Positions 35,521 to 44,405 of a stretch of DNA of 64,000 nucleotides are shown piece by piece. The notes below the pieces were generated by a model. The model saw nothing but the letters and a program-made list of their open reading frames with translations. It ran no database searches and had not been told where the DNA came from. The position numbers and the translations under genes were made by a program. Each line of letters opens with the position of its first letter. Position 1 is the stretch's first letter. This stretch comes from DAOULY01 sp034414595 (GTDB lineage Bacteria; Chloroflexota; Dehalococcoidia; SZUA-161; JAUWZY01), in NCBI GenBank assembly GCA_034414595.1, contig DAOULY010000001.1:115116-179115 (forward strand), written 5' to 3'.

Positions 35521-37422
35521 ATGGAACAGAGCTATACAGCTGAAGACATTCAGGTATTGGGTGAGCTTGAGGCGGTGCAACGCCGCCCCGGTATGTATAT
35601 CGGAAGCGTGGACCAGCGAGGGCTTCATCATCTGGTGCACGAGATCGTGGACAATAGCATCGACGAGGCCATGGGCGGCTACTGCGACCGAGTCGAGGTC
35701 ACCATCCATGAAGATAGCTCTGTCACCGTGACCGATAACGGCCGTGGCATTCCCACAGAAGTGCATCCCACCACCAAAGTCTCAGCTCTGGAGACAGTTA
35801 TGACCAGCCTGCACTCCGGGGCCAAGTTCGGCGGTGGCAGCTACAAAGTCAGCGGCGGACTTCACGGGGTCGGCTCTGCTGTAGTCAATGCCCTTTCCGC
35901 TTGGTTCATAGTGGAGGTCAGACGCGAGGGCAAGCTCTATCGCCAGGAGTACCAGCGTGGTGTCCCTCTGGCCCCCGTGAGCGTCGTCGGCGATGCCGAT
36001 GATGATGACCACGGCACCAGTATCAGCTTCTTCCCCGACAGCGAAGTTTTTAGCACATTTGACTATGATTTCCAATCCCTGGCCCAGTTCCTGCGCGAGA
36101 TGGCATACCTGAACAAAGGCCTGGAGATGAGCTTCCGTGATGAACGACACGATCAGGCACTTACGTTCTATTTTGAAGGGGGCATCGCCAGCTTCGTCCG
36201 ATATCTCAACAGGAACAGGGCCAAGCTACACCAGAAGCCGATTTATGTCGCTAAGATGGTCAATAGCACCCAGGTGGAAGCTGCCGTCCAATATAACGAG
36301 AGCTTCACCGAGTCCACGTTCAGCTTTGCCAATTGCATCAACACCAGCGATGGCGGCACGCACCTCACTGGCTTCAGATCGGCCCTGACCCGGGCCATTA
36401 ATGACTACGCCAGAAAGTATAAGCTGCTCAAGGAAAACGAGCCCAACTTGGCAGGAGATGACGTCAGGGAGGGACTTACAGCGATAATCAGCGTCAAGCT
36501 CACCGATCCCCTGTTTGAAGGCCAGACCAAGAGGAGGCTGGGCAATCCCGATATCAGAACCCACGTGGAGTCTGCGGTCACAGAAGGGGTGATGCTCTAT
36601 CTCGAGGAGCACCCTTCGGAGGCGAAGGAAATTGTGGAGAAGTGCCTGACCACTGCCAAGGCTCGTGAGGCGGCGAGGAAGGCGCGAGACGTAGCTCTGA
36701 AGAGGTCTATCATCGATAGCGGGACCCTACCCGGGAAGCTGGCCGATTGCTCGGAGAGGAACCCAGCCCTCCGCGAACTATACATTGTTGAGGGCGATTC
36801 CGCCGGTGGCTCCGCCAAGCAGGGCCGGGAGCGAGGCTTCCAGGCGATCCTGCCCCTGCGCGGGAAGATTCTGAATGTCGAGAAGGCGGCGCCGAGCAAG
36901 ATGATGGCCCATACTGAGATCAGGGCCATCATCGCCGCCCTCGGAGTCAGCGCCGACCCCGAGGCTGACCTGTCCAAGCTCCGCTATCATCGCGTGATCA
37001 TCATGACCGATGCCGATGTCGACGGCTCCCACATTCGGACCCTGCTCCTGACCTTTTTCTTCCGCTACATGCCCAAGCTCATTGAAAACGGGCACCTCTA
37101 CATCGCCCAGCCACCACTCTATCGCATCAGAAAGGGCAAAGAGCATTTCTGGGTGTACTCGGAAAGCGAAAAAGAGGAATTGCTGGCCAAGATCAACGGC
37201 AAGAATATAGACATCCAGCGCTACAAGGGTCTCGGCGAGATGAATCCGGAGCAGCTTTGGCAGACCACTATGGACCCGGAGTCAAGGATAATGTTCCAGG
37301 TTACCATTGAGGATGCTATGAAGGCTGGGGAGGTCGTGGAGATGCTCATGGGCGATGAAGTCCCACCGAGAAAGGCCTTCATCCAGGCCCACGCCAGAGG
37401 GGTACGCAACCTCGATATTTAG
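35521..37422 (+). CDS. gyrB: DNA gyrase subunit B
   Basis: 633-aa type-II topoisomerase subunit. GHKL ATPase motifs VDNSIDEAMGG, GRGIPTE and YKVSGGLHGVGSAVVNALS. Transducer domain, then Toprim with EGDSAGGSAKQGR and the DADVDGSHI metal site, and a C-terminal GyrB tail GLGEMNPEQLW. ATG 35521 is chosen over an upstream in-frame ATG inside folE. ParE is the alternative; length and the GEMNPEQL tail favour GyrB. gyrA is not in the window. Confidence 0.95.
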   Translation: MEQSYTAEDIQVLGELEAVQRRPGMYIGSVDQRGLHHLVHEIVDNSIDEAMGGYCDRVEVTIHEDSSVTVTDNGRGIPTEVHPTTKVSALETVMTSLHSGAKFGGGSYKVSGGLHGVGSAVVNALSAWFIVEVRREGKLYRQEYQRGVPLAPVSVVGDADDDDHGTSISFFPDSEVFSTFDYDFQSLAQFLREMAYLNKGLEMSFRDERHDQALTFYFEGGIASFVRYLNRNRAKLHQKPIYVAKMVNSTQVEAAVQYNESFTESTFSFANCINTSDGGTHLTGFRSALTRAINDYARKYKLLKENEPNLAGDDVREGLTAIISVKLTDPLFEGQTKRRLGNPDIRTHVESAVTEGVMLYLEEHPSEAKEIVEKCLTTAKAREAARKARDVALKRSIIDSGTLPGKLADCSERNPALRELYIVEGDSAGGSAKQGRERGFQAILPLRGKILNVEKAAPSKMMAHTEIRAIIAALGVSADPEADLSKLRYHRVIIMTDADVDGSHIRTLLLTFFFRYMPKLIENGHLYIAQPPLYRIRKGKEHFWVYSESEKEELLAKINGKNIDIQRYKGLGEMNPEQLWQTTMDPESRIMFQVTIEDAMKAGEVVEMLMGDEVPPRKAFIQAHARGVRNLDI

Positions 37423-37428
37423 ACTGCC

Positions 37429-37515
37429 GACAAGGGCAGCAATCCCATCTTTCCTAAATCGAGACATAGGGCAAACACGCTGCCCTTGTCCTTTCCGTTT
37501 CCTTTGCACTATAAT
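37429..37515 (+). promoter_or_regulatory. Promoter with overlapping 12-bp inverted repeat before the UPF0261 gene
   Basis: -35 TTGTCC (37486-37491) and -10 TATAAT (37510-37515) are 18 nt apart. A perfect 12-bp inverted repeat (37429-37440 with 37479-37490) is separated by 38 nt, and its right arm covers the -35 box. It could be a repressor operator pair or the terminator of gyrB. Confidence 0.5.
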
Positions 37516-37551
37516 GGGGTATTCTTGGAGTTGAATGTTAAGGAGGGGCCA

Positions 37552-38775
37552 GTGGTCAAGACCATAGCCATTGTGGGCACTCTCGACACCAAAGGGGATG
37601 AGGTCAGGTATCTCAAGGAGCTCATTGAGGCCAGGGGGCATAAAGTCCTGCTCATAGACCCTGGCGTTCTCGGAGAAGTCCCTTTCGCACCCGACATCGA
37701 CCGTCATAAGATAGCCGAAGCCGCCGGAACAAGCCTGAGCGAGGTGATTGCGCTCGGCGATGAGGGGGAGGCAACGAAGGTGATGGCCCGGGGCACCGCG
37801 TTGGTGACACGGGAGCTATACTCCAATGGCCAGTTTGATGGTATCATCGCTCTTGGCGGCTCCATGGGCACATCCCTGGGCATGGCCGTGATGAAGTTAC
37901 TGCCAATGTTTGTGCCCAAGCTCATGGTCTCGACAGTGGCTTTCCTGCCGGCGCTGCACCCCCTGGCAGTGAGCAAAGACCTCACCGTAATGCCAACGGT
38001 GGCCGACATCTGGGGTCTGAACCGGGTAACGAAAAAGGTCTTGGATAATGCAGCCGGGGCAATCTCCGGGATGGTGGAGACCTATAAGAAGGAAGAGTTA
38101 GCTGAGAAACCCTTTATCGGCGTGACTACACTGGGCTCTTCTGCGTTAAAGTATTCGCCCCTGGTCAAGCGACTTCTGGAGGAACGGGGTTACGAGGTTG
38201 CAGTGTTCCATAGCAACGGGGTCGGGGGCCATGCCTTCGAACAGTTTGTGGAGGAGGGTATATTTGACGGCGCTCTGGACCTTTCTATATTTGAGCTGAT
38301 TAACCACCTGTGCGGTAGCAATGCCGCGGTGGACAGGCTGGAAGCGATAGCAAAACAGTCCATCCCCCATGTGGTAGCCCCGGGCGCTTTGAATTTTATC
38401 AGTTGGTATGGGCCACCAGAGACGCTTCCCGCTCAATTCAGAGAGCGCACGCTTCATATGCACAACCCGGTGACCACGCAAATAAAGACGACCCCTGAGG
38501 AGATGGCAACCGTGGCTGAGATCATGGCGCGGAAGCTGAACAAGGCACCGGGGCCCACAGTGGTGTTATTCCCGACCCAGGGCCTTTGCAGCATGGACAG
38601 ACCAGGGGGTGTGTTCTACGACCCGGAGGGCGACAAGGCGGTTATTGCGGCGTTGAAACGGCACCTCGATCCAGGGATCAGATTGGTTGAGCTCGATCTC
38701 CACATCGATGACCCACCTTTTGCCCATGAGGCGGTGGCCATCCTTGATGGCCTGATGAGGCAACAGGCTGTGTAG
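37552..38775 (+). CDS. UPF0261 / Tm-1-like ATP-binding family protein
   Basis: 407-aa protein with the family N-terminus KTIAIVGTLDTKGDE, a glycine-rich LGGSMGTSLG loop and a C-terminal TIM-barrel-like half (VVAPGALNF...). Tm-1-like ATP-binding domains are known from plant resistance proteins and bacterial UPF0261 proteins, whose cellular role is unclear to me. GTG start at 37552 with a strong AAGGAGGGG site. A second intact copy is at 59419-60645. Confidence 0.85.
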   Translation: MVKTIAIVGTLDTKGDEVRYLKELIEARGHKVLLIDPGVLGEVPFAPDIDRHKIAEAAGTSLSEVIALGDEGEATKVMARGTALVTRELYSNGQFDGIIALGGSMGTSLGMAVMKLLPMFVPKLMVSTVAFLPALHPLAVSKDLTVMPTVADIWGLNRVTKKVLDNAAGAISGMVETYKKEELAEKPFIGVTTLGSSALKYSPLVKRLLEERGYEVAVFHSNGVGGHAFEQFVEEGIFDGALDLSIFELINHLCGSNAAVDRLEAIAKQSIPHVVAPGALNFISWYGPPETLPAQFRERTLHMHNPVTTQIKTTPEEMATVAEIMARKLNKAPGPTVVLFPTQGLCSMDRPGGVFYDPEGDKAVIAALKRHLDPGIRLVELDLHIDDPPFAHEAVAILDGLMRQQAV

Positions 38776-38811
38776 TGACGCGGGAAAAGGCTGCGTTATT
38801 GGGCGAGGGGG

Positions 38812-39237
38812 ATGAACAAAAGCATAATAGCCCTTATAGTGGTATGGGCGCTGGTTCTGACGGCAGTCTTACTGGCAGCGGCGAATAGGGAGACCTTCAC
38901 CCCTTTACATGGCGGAATCTTGGTCACCTTTGCTGTCCAGGGCGAGACGATGAAGGTCTGGATTACCAACCAGCAGACTATAGATGACGTATTTGCCGTG
39001 TACGAAGGCCGGAGCAGTGCCACCATCCCCAACGGCAAGCTCGTCCGGGGATCAGCCTATGGGAATCCCTGGAGCTGGCATCTTGATCCCGAGGACATTG
39101 AAATGGCCTCAATGACTATTGAGCTCCTCGACGGGTTGCCTTCACACGTTGAGGAAAACCTCGATTACTGGATAGACACTGTGGGGAGATTTGCCCCCTG
39201 GCGTGCTAACATCGTGGGCATTCAGGACTGGCGCTAG
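38812..39237 (+). CDS. BP74-domain protein, secreted or membrane-anchored
   Basis: 141-aa protein with an N-terminal signal/anchor helix (residues 5-23), then a domain with the VTFAVQGETMKVWITN start, PWSWHLDPEDI core and GLPSHVEENLDYWIDTVGRFAPW end. These match the calmodulin-binding BP74 domain described from Dictyostelium and found in some bacteria (from memory). The cysteines of the family's CDG and CPW positions are replaced here. GAGGGGG site before the ATG. Function unknown. Confidence 0.7.
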   Translation: MNKSIIALIVVWALVLTAVLLAAANRETFTPLHGGILVTFAVQGETMKVWITNQQTIDDVFAVYEGRSSATIPNGKLVRGSAYGNPWSWHLDPEDIEMASMTIELLDGLPSHVEENLDYWIDTVGRFAPWRANIVGIQDWR

Positions 39238-39295
39238 TCAGCTAAACCCACTATTTACAAAAAAGGTCTTTGAGGCTAAAATATATGCCATCGGA

Positions 39296-39370
39296 GCGGG
39301 TATAACTCAGCGGTAGAGTGCTTGCTTCCCAAGCAAGACGTCGTGGGTTCGAATCCCATTACCCGCTCCA
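39296..39370 (+). tRNA. tRNA-Gly (CCC)
   Basis: Acceptor GCGGGTA/TACCCGC, D-loop CTCAGCGGTAGAG, anticodon loop TTCCCAA (anticodon CCC), T-arm GGGTTCGAATCCC, discriminator T and an encoded CCA at 39368-39370. Confidence 0.95.
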
Positions 39371-39671
39371 GATTTGTTTTTCTGGATAAATATCTCCTTC
39401 TGTCTGTGTTCTATTTGATCTAGTCCCCATTCGCAGAGACATACATCAGGCGCGGTTAGGACACTCCACCATAGCGATAACCCCAGACACGTATTCGTAT
39501 GTGGCCCCGGGACTTCGAGAGGCGGCGGCCAAATGCTTTGACGAAGTACTTAGTGCAAGGTATAATGGACTGGCTGATGAACCAGTGCGTCAGCTATCGG
39601 TTAGCTAAACTGGATTATGCGAACACAGTAAGGACTGCCTACAGGCAAAATTAGCTTCAAAAAGTCGGTTT
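39371..39671 (+). other. Intergenic region between tRNA-Gly and tRNA-Ser
   Basis: About 300 nt without recognisable gene, hairpin or strong promoter. Confidence 0.4.
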
Positions 39672-39757
39672 GGAGAGGTGACCGAGAGGCTTATGGTGCC
39701 GCTCTCGAAAAGCGGTGGGGAGAGATTCCCCCGTGGGTTCGAATCCCACCCTCTCCG
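39672..39757 (+). tRNA. tRNA-Ser (CGA)
   Basis: Acceptor GGAGAGG/CCTCTCC, discriminator G, anticodon stem-loop CCGCT-CTCGAAA-AGCGG (anticodon CGA), long variable arm and T-arm GGGTTCGAATCCC. No encoded CCA. Confidence 0.94.
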
Positions 39758-39786
39758 GGATTTCAATCTTTTCGCGTGAGGTTTAT

Positions 39787-39945
39787 ATGGAAGAATGGGC
39801 AAGATGGCTGACCATAATTGGCTCGGGAATAGCGTTGCAACACCGACTGAGCTACGGTAAGTGGCACGATAAAGGCAAAGCGATTTGCCACGGAAAAGCC
39901 GGCTTACTCCTGATCGGTGTGGGCTTACTTTTCTTCCTTCTGTGA
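39787..39945 (+). CDS. Small membrane protein between two serine tRNAs
   Basis: 52-aa protein: charged N-terminus (MEEWARW), then two hydrophobic segments around a basic loop (YGKWHDKGKAICHGK). GTGAGG ribosome-like site upstream of ATG 39787. No family recognised. Confidence 0.5.
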   Translation: MEEWARWLTIIGSGIALQHRLSYGKWHDKGKAICHGKAGLLLIGVGLLFFLL

Positions 39946-39967
39946 CTTAGGCACCTTTGGTAAGAAG

Positions 39968-40055
39968 GGAGAGGTGCTGGAGTGGACGATCAGGCGCGCC
40001 TGGAGAGCGCGTAGGGGGCAACCCCTCATGGGTTCGAATCCCATCCTCTCCGCCA
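39968..40055 (+). tRNA. tRNA-Ser (GGA)
   Basis: Acceptor GGAGAGG/CCTCTCC, discriminator G, anticodon stem-loop CGCGC-CTGGAGA-GCGCG (anticodon GGA), long variable arm, T-arm GGGTTCGAATCCC and encoded CCA (40053-40055). The purA ribosome site begins 2 nt later. Confidence 0.95.
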
Positions 40056-40069
40056 GTTAGGAGGGCGTG

Positions 40070-41353
40070 ATGCCGACAGTAGCAATTATCGGAGGCCAAT
40101 GGGGAGATGAGGGCAAGGGTAAAATCATTGACTTTCTCGCCGAGAATGCCCAGATGGTGGTACGCTTCTCGGGAGGAGATAACGCCGGGCATACCGTAAT
40201 CAATCCCCTCGGCGAATTCAGGCTGCATCTCATCCCCGCCGGGATGTTTCGCCCCGGGACCACCTGCATCATCAGCAACGGAGTGGTCATCAACCCGGCA
40301 GTGCTCTTGGGCGAGTTAGATGACTTGGAGAAACACGGTGTCGACGTGAGCCAGCTTTTCGTCAGCGACCGCGCCCACCTGATCATGCCGTACCACACTT
40401 TGCTCGACGGCCTGGAAGAGGAGTCCCGGGGACGGAGTGCCATAGGAACGACCAAGAAAGGGATCGGGCCAGCCTATTCCGACAAGTCGGCACGTCTGGG
40501 CATCCGCGCCGGCGATCTCCTCGATAGGGAGATTTTTCTGCAACGGCTGCGCTCGGTGCTGGAGTACAAGAACAAAATCCTGACTAAGGTATATGAAGCC
40601 CAGCCCCTGTCTCTGGACGAGGTCTATGAGCAGTACTGCCAGTATGGAGAGCGCCTGGCGCCGTTCATAAGGGAAACCGATTTGATGATCCATGAGGCCC
40701 TGGAACGAGGGGAACTGGTGCTGCTCGAGGGGGCACAGGGGACGCTGCTTGACCTCGACTTTGGCACCTACCCCTATGTAACCTCGTCATCTCCCTTCTC
40801 CGGCGGCGCCTGCATCGGAACGGGCCTGGGGCCGACCAAGATCAACAGCATCATCGGCGTGTTCAAAGCGTACAATACCAGAGTCGGCGCCGGACCGATG
40901 CCCACTGAGCTCAAAGATGAGATCGGAGAGCAAATTCGAGAGCGGGCCCACGAGTATGGCACTACCACAGGCAGGCCCCGCCGCTGCGGCTGGTTCGATG
41001 CTGTGCTCGCCCGCTATAGCGTCAGGATCAATGGCTTCACCGGTATCGCCCTCACCAGATTCGACATCCTCGATATTTTGCCCAAGCTGAACATTTGCAC
41101 CGCTTATAAAATAGATGGCGAGGTTCATAGCCGCCCTCCGAGCAATTCCGCCTTGTTGGAGAAATGCCAGCCTATCTATGAGGAGATGCCCGGCTGGCAA
41201 AGCGACACCAGCAATATTCGCCGCTTTGACGACCTGCCCAAAGAGGCCCAGGCTTATGTGAGGAAGATCGAGGAGCTTTCCGGCTGCCCCGTTGCCGTGA
41301 TCTCAGTGGGTCCCGCACGGGAGCAGTCGATCATGGTGAGTCCAGTTTTATAG
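40070..41353 (+). CDS. purA: Adenylosuccinate synthetase
   Basis: 427-aa GTP-dependent enzyme joining IMP and aspartate. P-loop-like GGQWGDEGKGKI, NAGHTV, GTTKKGIGPAY, EGAQGTLLDLDFGTYPYVTSS and TTTGRPRRCGWFDA are all in order. ATG 40070 has AGGAGG 6-7 nt upstream. It starts 14 nt after the tRNA-Ser CCA end, so the two are probably on one primary transcript. Confidence 0.97.
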   Translation: MPTVAIIGGQWGDEGKGKIIDFLAENAQMVVRFSGGDNAGHTVINPLGEFRLHLIPAGMFRPGTTCIISNGVVINPAVLLGELDDLEKHGVDVSQLFVSDRAHLIMPYHTLLDGLEEESRGRSAIGTTKKGIGPAYSDKSARLGIRAGDLLDREIFLQRLRSVLEYKNKILTKVYEAQPLSLDEVYEQYCQYGERLAPFIRETDLMIHEALERGELVLLEGAQGTLLDLDFGTYPYVTSSSPFSGGACIGTGLGPTKINSIIGVFKAYNTRVGAGPMPTELKDEIGEQIRERAHEYGTTTGRPRRCGWFDAVLARYSVRINGFTGIALTRFDILDILPKLNICTAYKIDGEVHSRPPSNSALLEKCQPIYEEMPGWQSDTSNIRRFDDLPKEAQAYVRKIEELSGCPVAVISVGPAREQSIMVSPVL

Positions 41354-41413
41354 GCTCCCTTCGGATATTCAGCTCTCAGTAAGCAGGTCAGCGTTGACGC
41401 TGGCGTAGAGGCA

Positions 41414-42109
41414 ATGGCCAGTATAATTCAGACGTGTAAGCAGCTTCTCTCCGAAGGCATCGAGGGCTACTTTGCCACCAAGTACGCTGATTTCGCCAAA
41501 GACACGCCTGCAATGCGAGAGTCCTACGCTGGTGAAGCCGACCGGGTGGCGGCTGTCATCAGCGAGGGCATCTTCCTAGAGGTGGGCTCGGGGCCAGCTT
41601 TCATCTCTATCGAGATCGCCCGCCGTGCACCCCGGGCTCAAATCATCGGCCTAGATATCTCACAAACGATGATTGATATCAGCAGCCGTAATGTAGCCGA
41701 AGCCGGACTCTCGGATCGCATTACCTTCCGCCGCAGTAACGCCGCCAACATGCCATTCAAGGACTCGGAGTTTGATTTTGTGATCTCCAGCGGCTCTCTG
41801 CATCATTGGAGCAAGCCCGACAAAGTCTTAGACGAGATCTATCGAGTGCTCAAGCCCGGAAAGCCCGCCTTGATCTCCGATGTGCGCAAGGACGCGTGCA
41901 AGGAGAAAGTTGAGGAAGCCTGTCAGCAGATCGAATCCAAGTTCATGCGCTGGGGGCTAAGACATTCAGTGCGTGAAGCGTATACGCAGGAAGGTATTGA
42001 CAAACTGCTGAGCCGGAGTCGTTTCAGGAAAGCAGAGCGGATCGAGCTGGATGATCTGGTTATGTTCATCTGGTTACAGCGGCCTGGGGAAACAGGGGAA
42101 TTTGTGTAA
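41414..42109 (+). CDS. Class I SAM-dependent methyltransferase
   Basis: 231-aa protein with motif I EVGSGPAFISIEIA, motif II Asp in IIGLDIS, motif III NAANMPFKDSEFDFVISSGSLHHW, and post-motif VLKPGKPALISD (methyltransferase-11 type). Substrate unknown. It is 60 nt after purA. Confidence 0.9.
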   Translation: MASIIQTCKQLLSEGIEGYFATKYADFAKDTPAMRESYAGEADRVAAVISEGIFLEVGSGPAFISIEIARRAPRAQIIGLDISQTMIDISSRNVAEAGLSDRITFRRSNAANMPFKDSEFDFVISSGSLHHWSKPDKVLDEIYRVLKPGKPALISDVRKDACKEKVEEACQQIESKFMRWGLRHSVREAYTQEGIDKLLSRSRFRKAERIELDDLVMFIWLQRPGETGEFV

Positions 42110-42207
42110 TTTATGCGCTAAATGCATGGCCGACTTGATTGCTGCTTAAATATCTGAAAGGGTTCCTTTATCTGCTCAGGGATAGCAATTTTGCCCACTT
42201 TCAGGAT

Positions 42208-42657
42208 TTACGGAGCGTTTGCCTCCACCAGGCTCTTTAGCCTGGCCAGCATTTTGCCCACAGTGGCCTCAGAACTGCGCCGGGCAAACAGGCCGATAAT
42301 CTTGCCCAAAATCCCATAGGGCAACTCAACCTGCTCCATAAAGGTGAACCTGCTGCCAGAAGGGGCAGCCTCCACTGTCCAGCTCTGCTCATAACCCTTT
42401 ACGGAGTTCCCCGAGGTCTTGTGGAAGGCAATCCTCTTATTCTCCACCCATTCCGTAACCGCAAAGTTCAACTTCATAAGTCGGCCAGCGGCTTTTTCTT
42501 CAAAGTAAAAGATTGTGCCCACGCCGCCGCGCTGCTCGCTGGTATACTCGAACTTCTCCAGGGTTATACACCACTCCAATATCTTCTCGGGCTCGACCAG
42601 GAAAGGCCAGATTTTCTCCGGCGGCGCTGCAATTTCAACTGATTTCTGCACTCTCAT
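42208..42657 (-). CDS. SRPBCC / polyketide-cyclase-like protein
   Basis: 149-aa START/Bet-v1-like fold protein: RVQKSVEIAAPPEKIWPFLVEPEKILEW N-terminus and a long C-terminal helix ending in KSLVEANA. Binds a hydrophobic ligand in other members. Follows the UbiA-type gene on the same strand, so it might work on the same lipid pathway (inference). Confidence 0.85.
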   Translation of the reverse strand: MRVQKSVEIAAPPEKIWPFLVEPEKILEWCITLEKFEYTSEQRGGVGTIFYFEEKAAGRLMKLNFAVTEWVENKRIAFHKTSGNSVKGYEQSWTVEAAPSGSRFTFMEQVELPYGILGKIIGLFARRSSEATVGKMLARLKSLVEANAP

Positions 42658-42718
42658 CCTTGCCTTCCTCCTCCCTTACTGCTGCATATTATTGCACAAA
42701 TCACGAGCATATTCATGT

Positions 42719-43582
42719 CTACATGCTCCCTAAAATCATCGCCAAGCAGATGAGCGAGCCCATGCCCATCATGAACACCAGGGTCAGGGCGTAGGCCAGC
42801 TTGGGGCTGGGGCGAGTGGCGAAGAGCCAGGCGCAGACCAAGCCCACGGCGATGAAAGCCAGATCAAGGTATAGATAGATGGTGCTGAATTCACCGGTGA
42901 AGTACGCCGCCAGGCTCAGCGCATAAGCGATGACCAGGCTGACGGCAACGAACTGCGCAGTACGCTTTATTCCATAGCGCTTAGGCAGAGTCTGCACACG
43001 GGTGGCCTCATCCTCGGGGAAATCGCGGATGTCGATCATCCCACGCCCGCCGAACATGGCAAAGAAGAACATACTGGCCAAGAGGCCCAATCCCAAGCTC
43101 AGGCTGCCCGCTGCACCCCCCACAAGCACATAAAGAGCCTGCAACAGCCCCAGGGTCAGGGCACGGGCTATGGGGGTCTCGAAAAGGTGTAAGGCCAGGC
43201 CGACGATGACAGCCAGAGTAACACCCCAAGGCAATAAAGCCCAGGGAGAGACCAATAAGGCCATAATGAAGCTCGCGGCGATGAAGGTCAAGGAGAAAGC
43301 TAAACCCGCCAGCGGCGAGAGGGAGCCATCGGCCACGGGATTGTGGCGTGTCTCAGCCCGAGGCCCTTTGATGTCCAGGTCACGGTCGGCGTAGAAGTCC
43401 AGGGAGAAGCCGCCTACAGCTAGGCACCACCCGGCCAGAGTCATCCACAGCGAATTGCCAACTCCAGCACCTGCAGTGAAGGCTGCTGCTCCGGCGATCA
43501 TCGCCACCATGGCGCTGCGGTTGAGGCGCAGCAGCCAGAAGAAGGCTATAGGCTTGGAAAAGCGCGGTTTACGCTGGGTCAT
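42719..43582 (-). CDS. UbiA-family prenyltransferase
   Basis: 287-aa membrane enzyme with eight or nine hydrophobic segments and two Asp-rich sites. The first is DFYADRDLD (residues 62-70) and the second is MIDIRDFPEDEATRV in the second half. These bind prenyl diphosphate via Mg2+. Acceptor unknown (quinone, haem or lipid). It is 22 nt after pyrK on the same strand. Confidence 0.88.
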   Translation of the reverse strand: MTQRKPRFSKPIAFFWLLRLNRSAMVAMIAGAAAFTAGAGVGNSLWMTLAGWCLAVGGFSLDFYADRDLDIKGPRAETRHNPVADGSLSPLAGLAFSLTFIAASFIMALLVSPWALLPWGVTLAVIVGLALHLFETPIARALTLGLLQALYVLVGGAAGSLSLGLGLLASMFFFAMFGGRGMIDIRDFPEDEATRVQTLPKRYGIKRTAQFVAVSLVIAYALSLAAYFTGEFSTIYLYLDLAFIAVGLVCAWLFATRPSPKLAYALTLVFMMGMGSLICLAMILGSM

Positions 43583-43604
43583 TTCGCCTCTCTGATCCCC
43601 ACTC

Positions 43605-44405
43605 TTAAAGTGGAGGGCGAGTTCTGGTCAGGCTCGAAACGGGCTCCCTTATCTGCTCCCAGAGGACGTCGTCGAGCTCGAAGACGGGGCCGTCCCGGCA
43701 CACCAGCTTGTGCCCCTGCTTGGTCTCTATGGCGCAGCCGAAGCAGGCGCCGTGCCCGCAGCCCATCATCTGCTCCAGAAGGACCTGCACCGGCTTGGTC
43801 AGCCCCATCCCGGCCATGGTGCGATACATGGCGATGGGGCCGCAGGCGAAAATTTGCTCAGCAGCAGAAGTGAATTCGGGCAGGAGGTCGGTCAACAGTC
43901 CCTTCCTGCCCAGCGAGCCGTCGTCTGTGGCAATGACTGGTCTGAGATCGCGGGGGAGAAGGTCTTGGGGATAGACCAGAGCAGCGGTTTTGCTCCCTGT
44001 GAGGAGCGTCACCTCACGGCCGGCAGCCATAGCTTCCTCAGCCAGGAAAAGGAGTGGCGCGATGCCCATGCCCCCGGCCACCAGAAGCAGATTCCTTGAT
44101 TCAGGAGCAATGGCAAAGCCCCGGCCGAATGGGCCCAGAAGGTCAATGACCTCCCCCTCATGGCGCTGGGAGAGCCAGCCTGTCCCGCGCCTGACCACCG
44201 CGAAGAGAAGGGCAAGGCTCGAACCATCTATCCGGTGGATGCTCAGCGGACGCCGCAGCAGCATATCATAGCCCTGGCCACAGCGGACCATGACGAACTG
44301 CCCCGGCTGGGCCAGAGCGGCGATGTCGGCAGCATGGAGCCAGAGAAGATAGACGCCAGGGAATACTTCACTATTGGAAAGGACTTCAGCCCTTAATTGT
44401 TTCAC
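43605..44405 (-). CDS. pyrK: Dihydroorotate dehydrogenase electron-transfer subunit
   Basis: 266-aa FAD/[2Fe-2S] protein that passes electrons from dihydroorotate dehydrogenase B to NAD+. FAD motif RRPLSIHR, NAD-binding VAGGMGIAPLLFLA, and C-terminal cluster C-G-H-G-A-C-F-G-C...C. GTG start overlapping carB by 4 nt. pyrD is not in the window. Confidence 0.92.
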   Translation of the reverse strand: MKQLRAEVLSNSEVFPGVYLLWLHAADIAALAQPGQFVMVRCGQGYDMLLRRPLSIHRIDGSSLALLFAVVRRGTGWLSQRHEGEVIDLLGPFGRGFAIAPESRNLLLVAGGMGIAPLLFLAEEAMAAGREVTLLTGSKTAALVYPQDLLPRDLRPVIATDDGSLGRKGLLTDLLPEFTSAAEQIFACGPIAMYRTMAGMGLTKPVQVLLEQMMGCGHGACFGCAIETKQGHKLVCRDGPVFELDDVLWEQIREPVSSLTRTRPPL

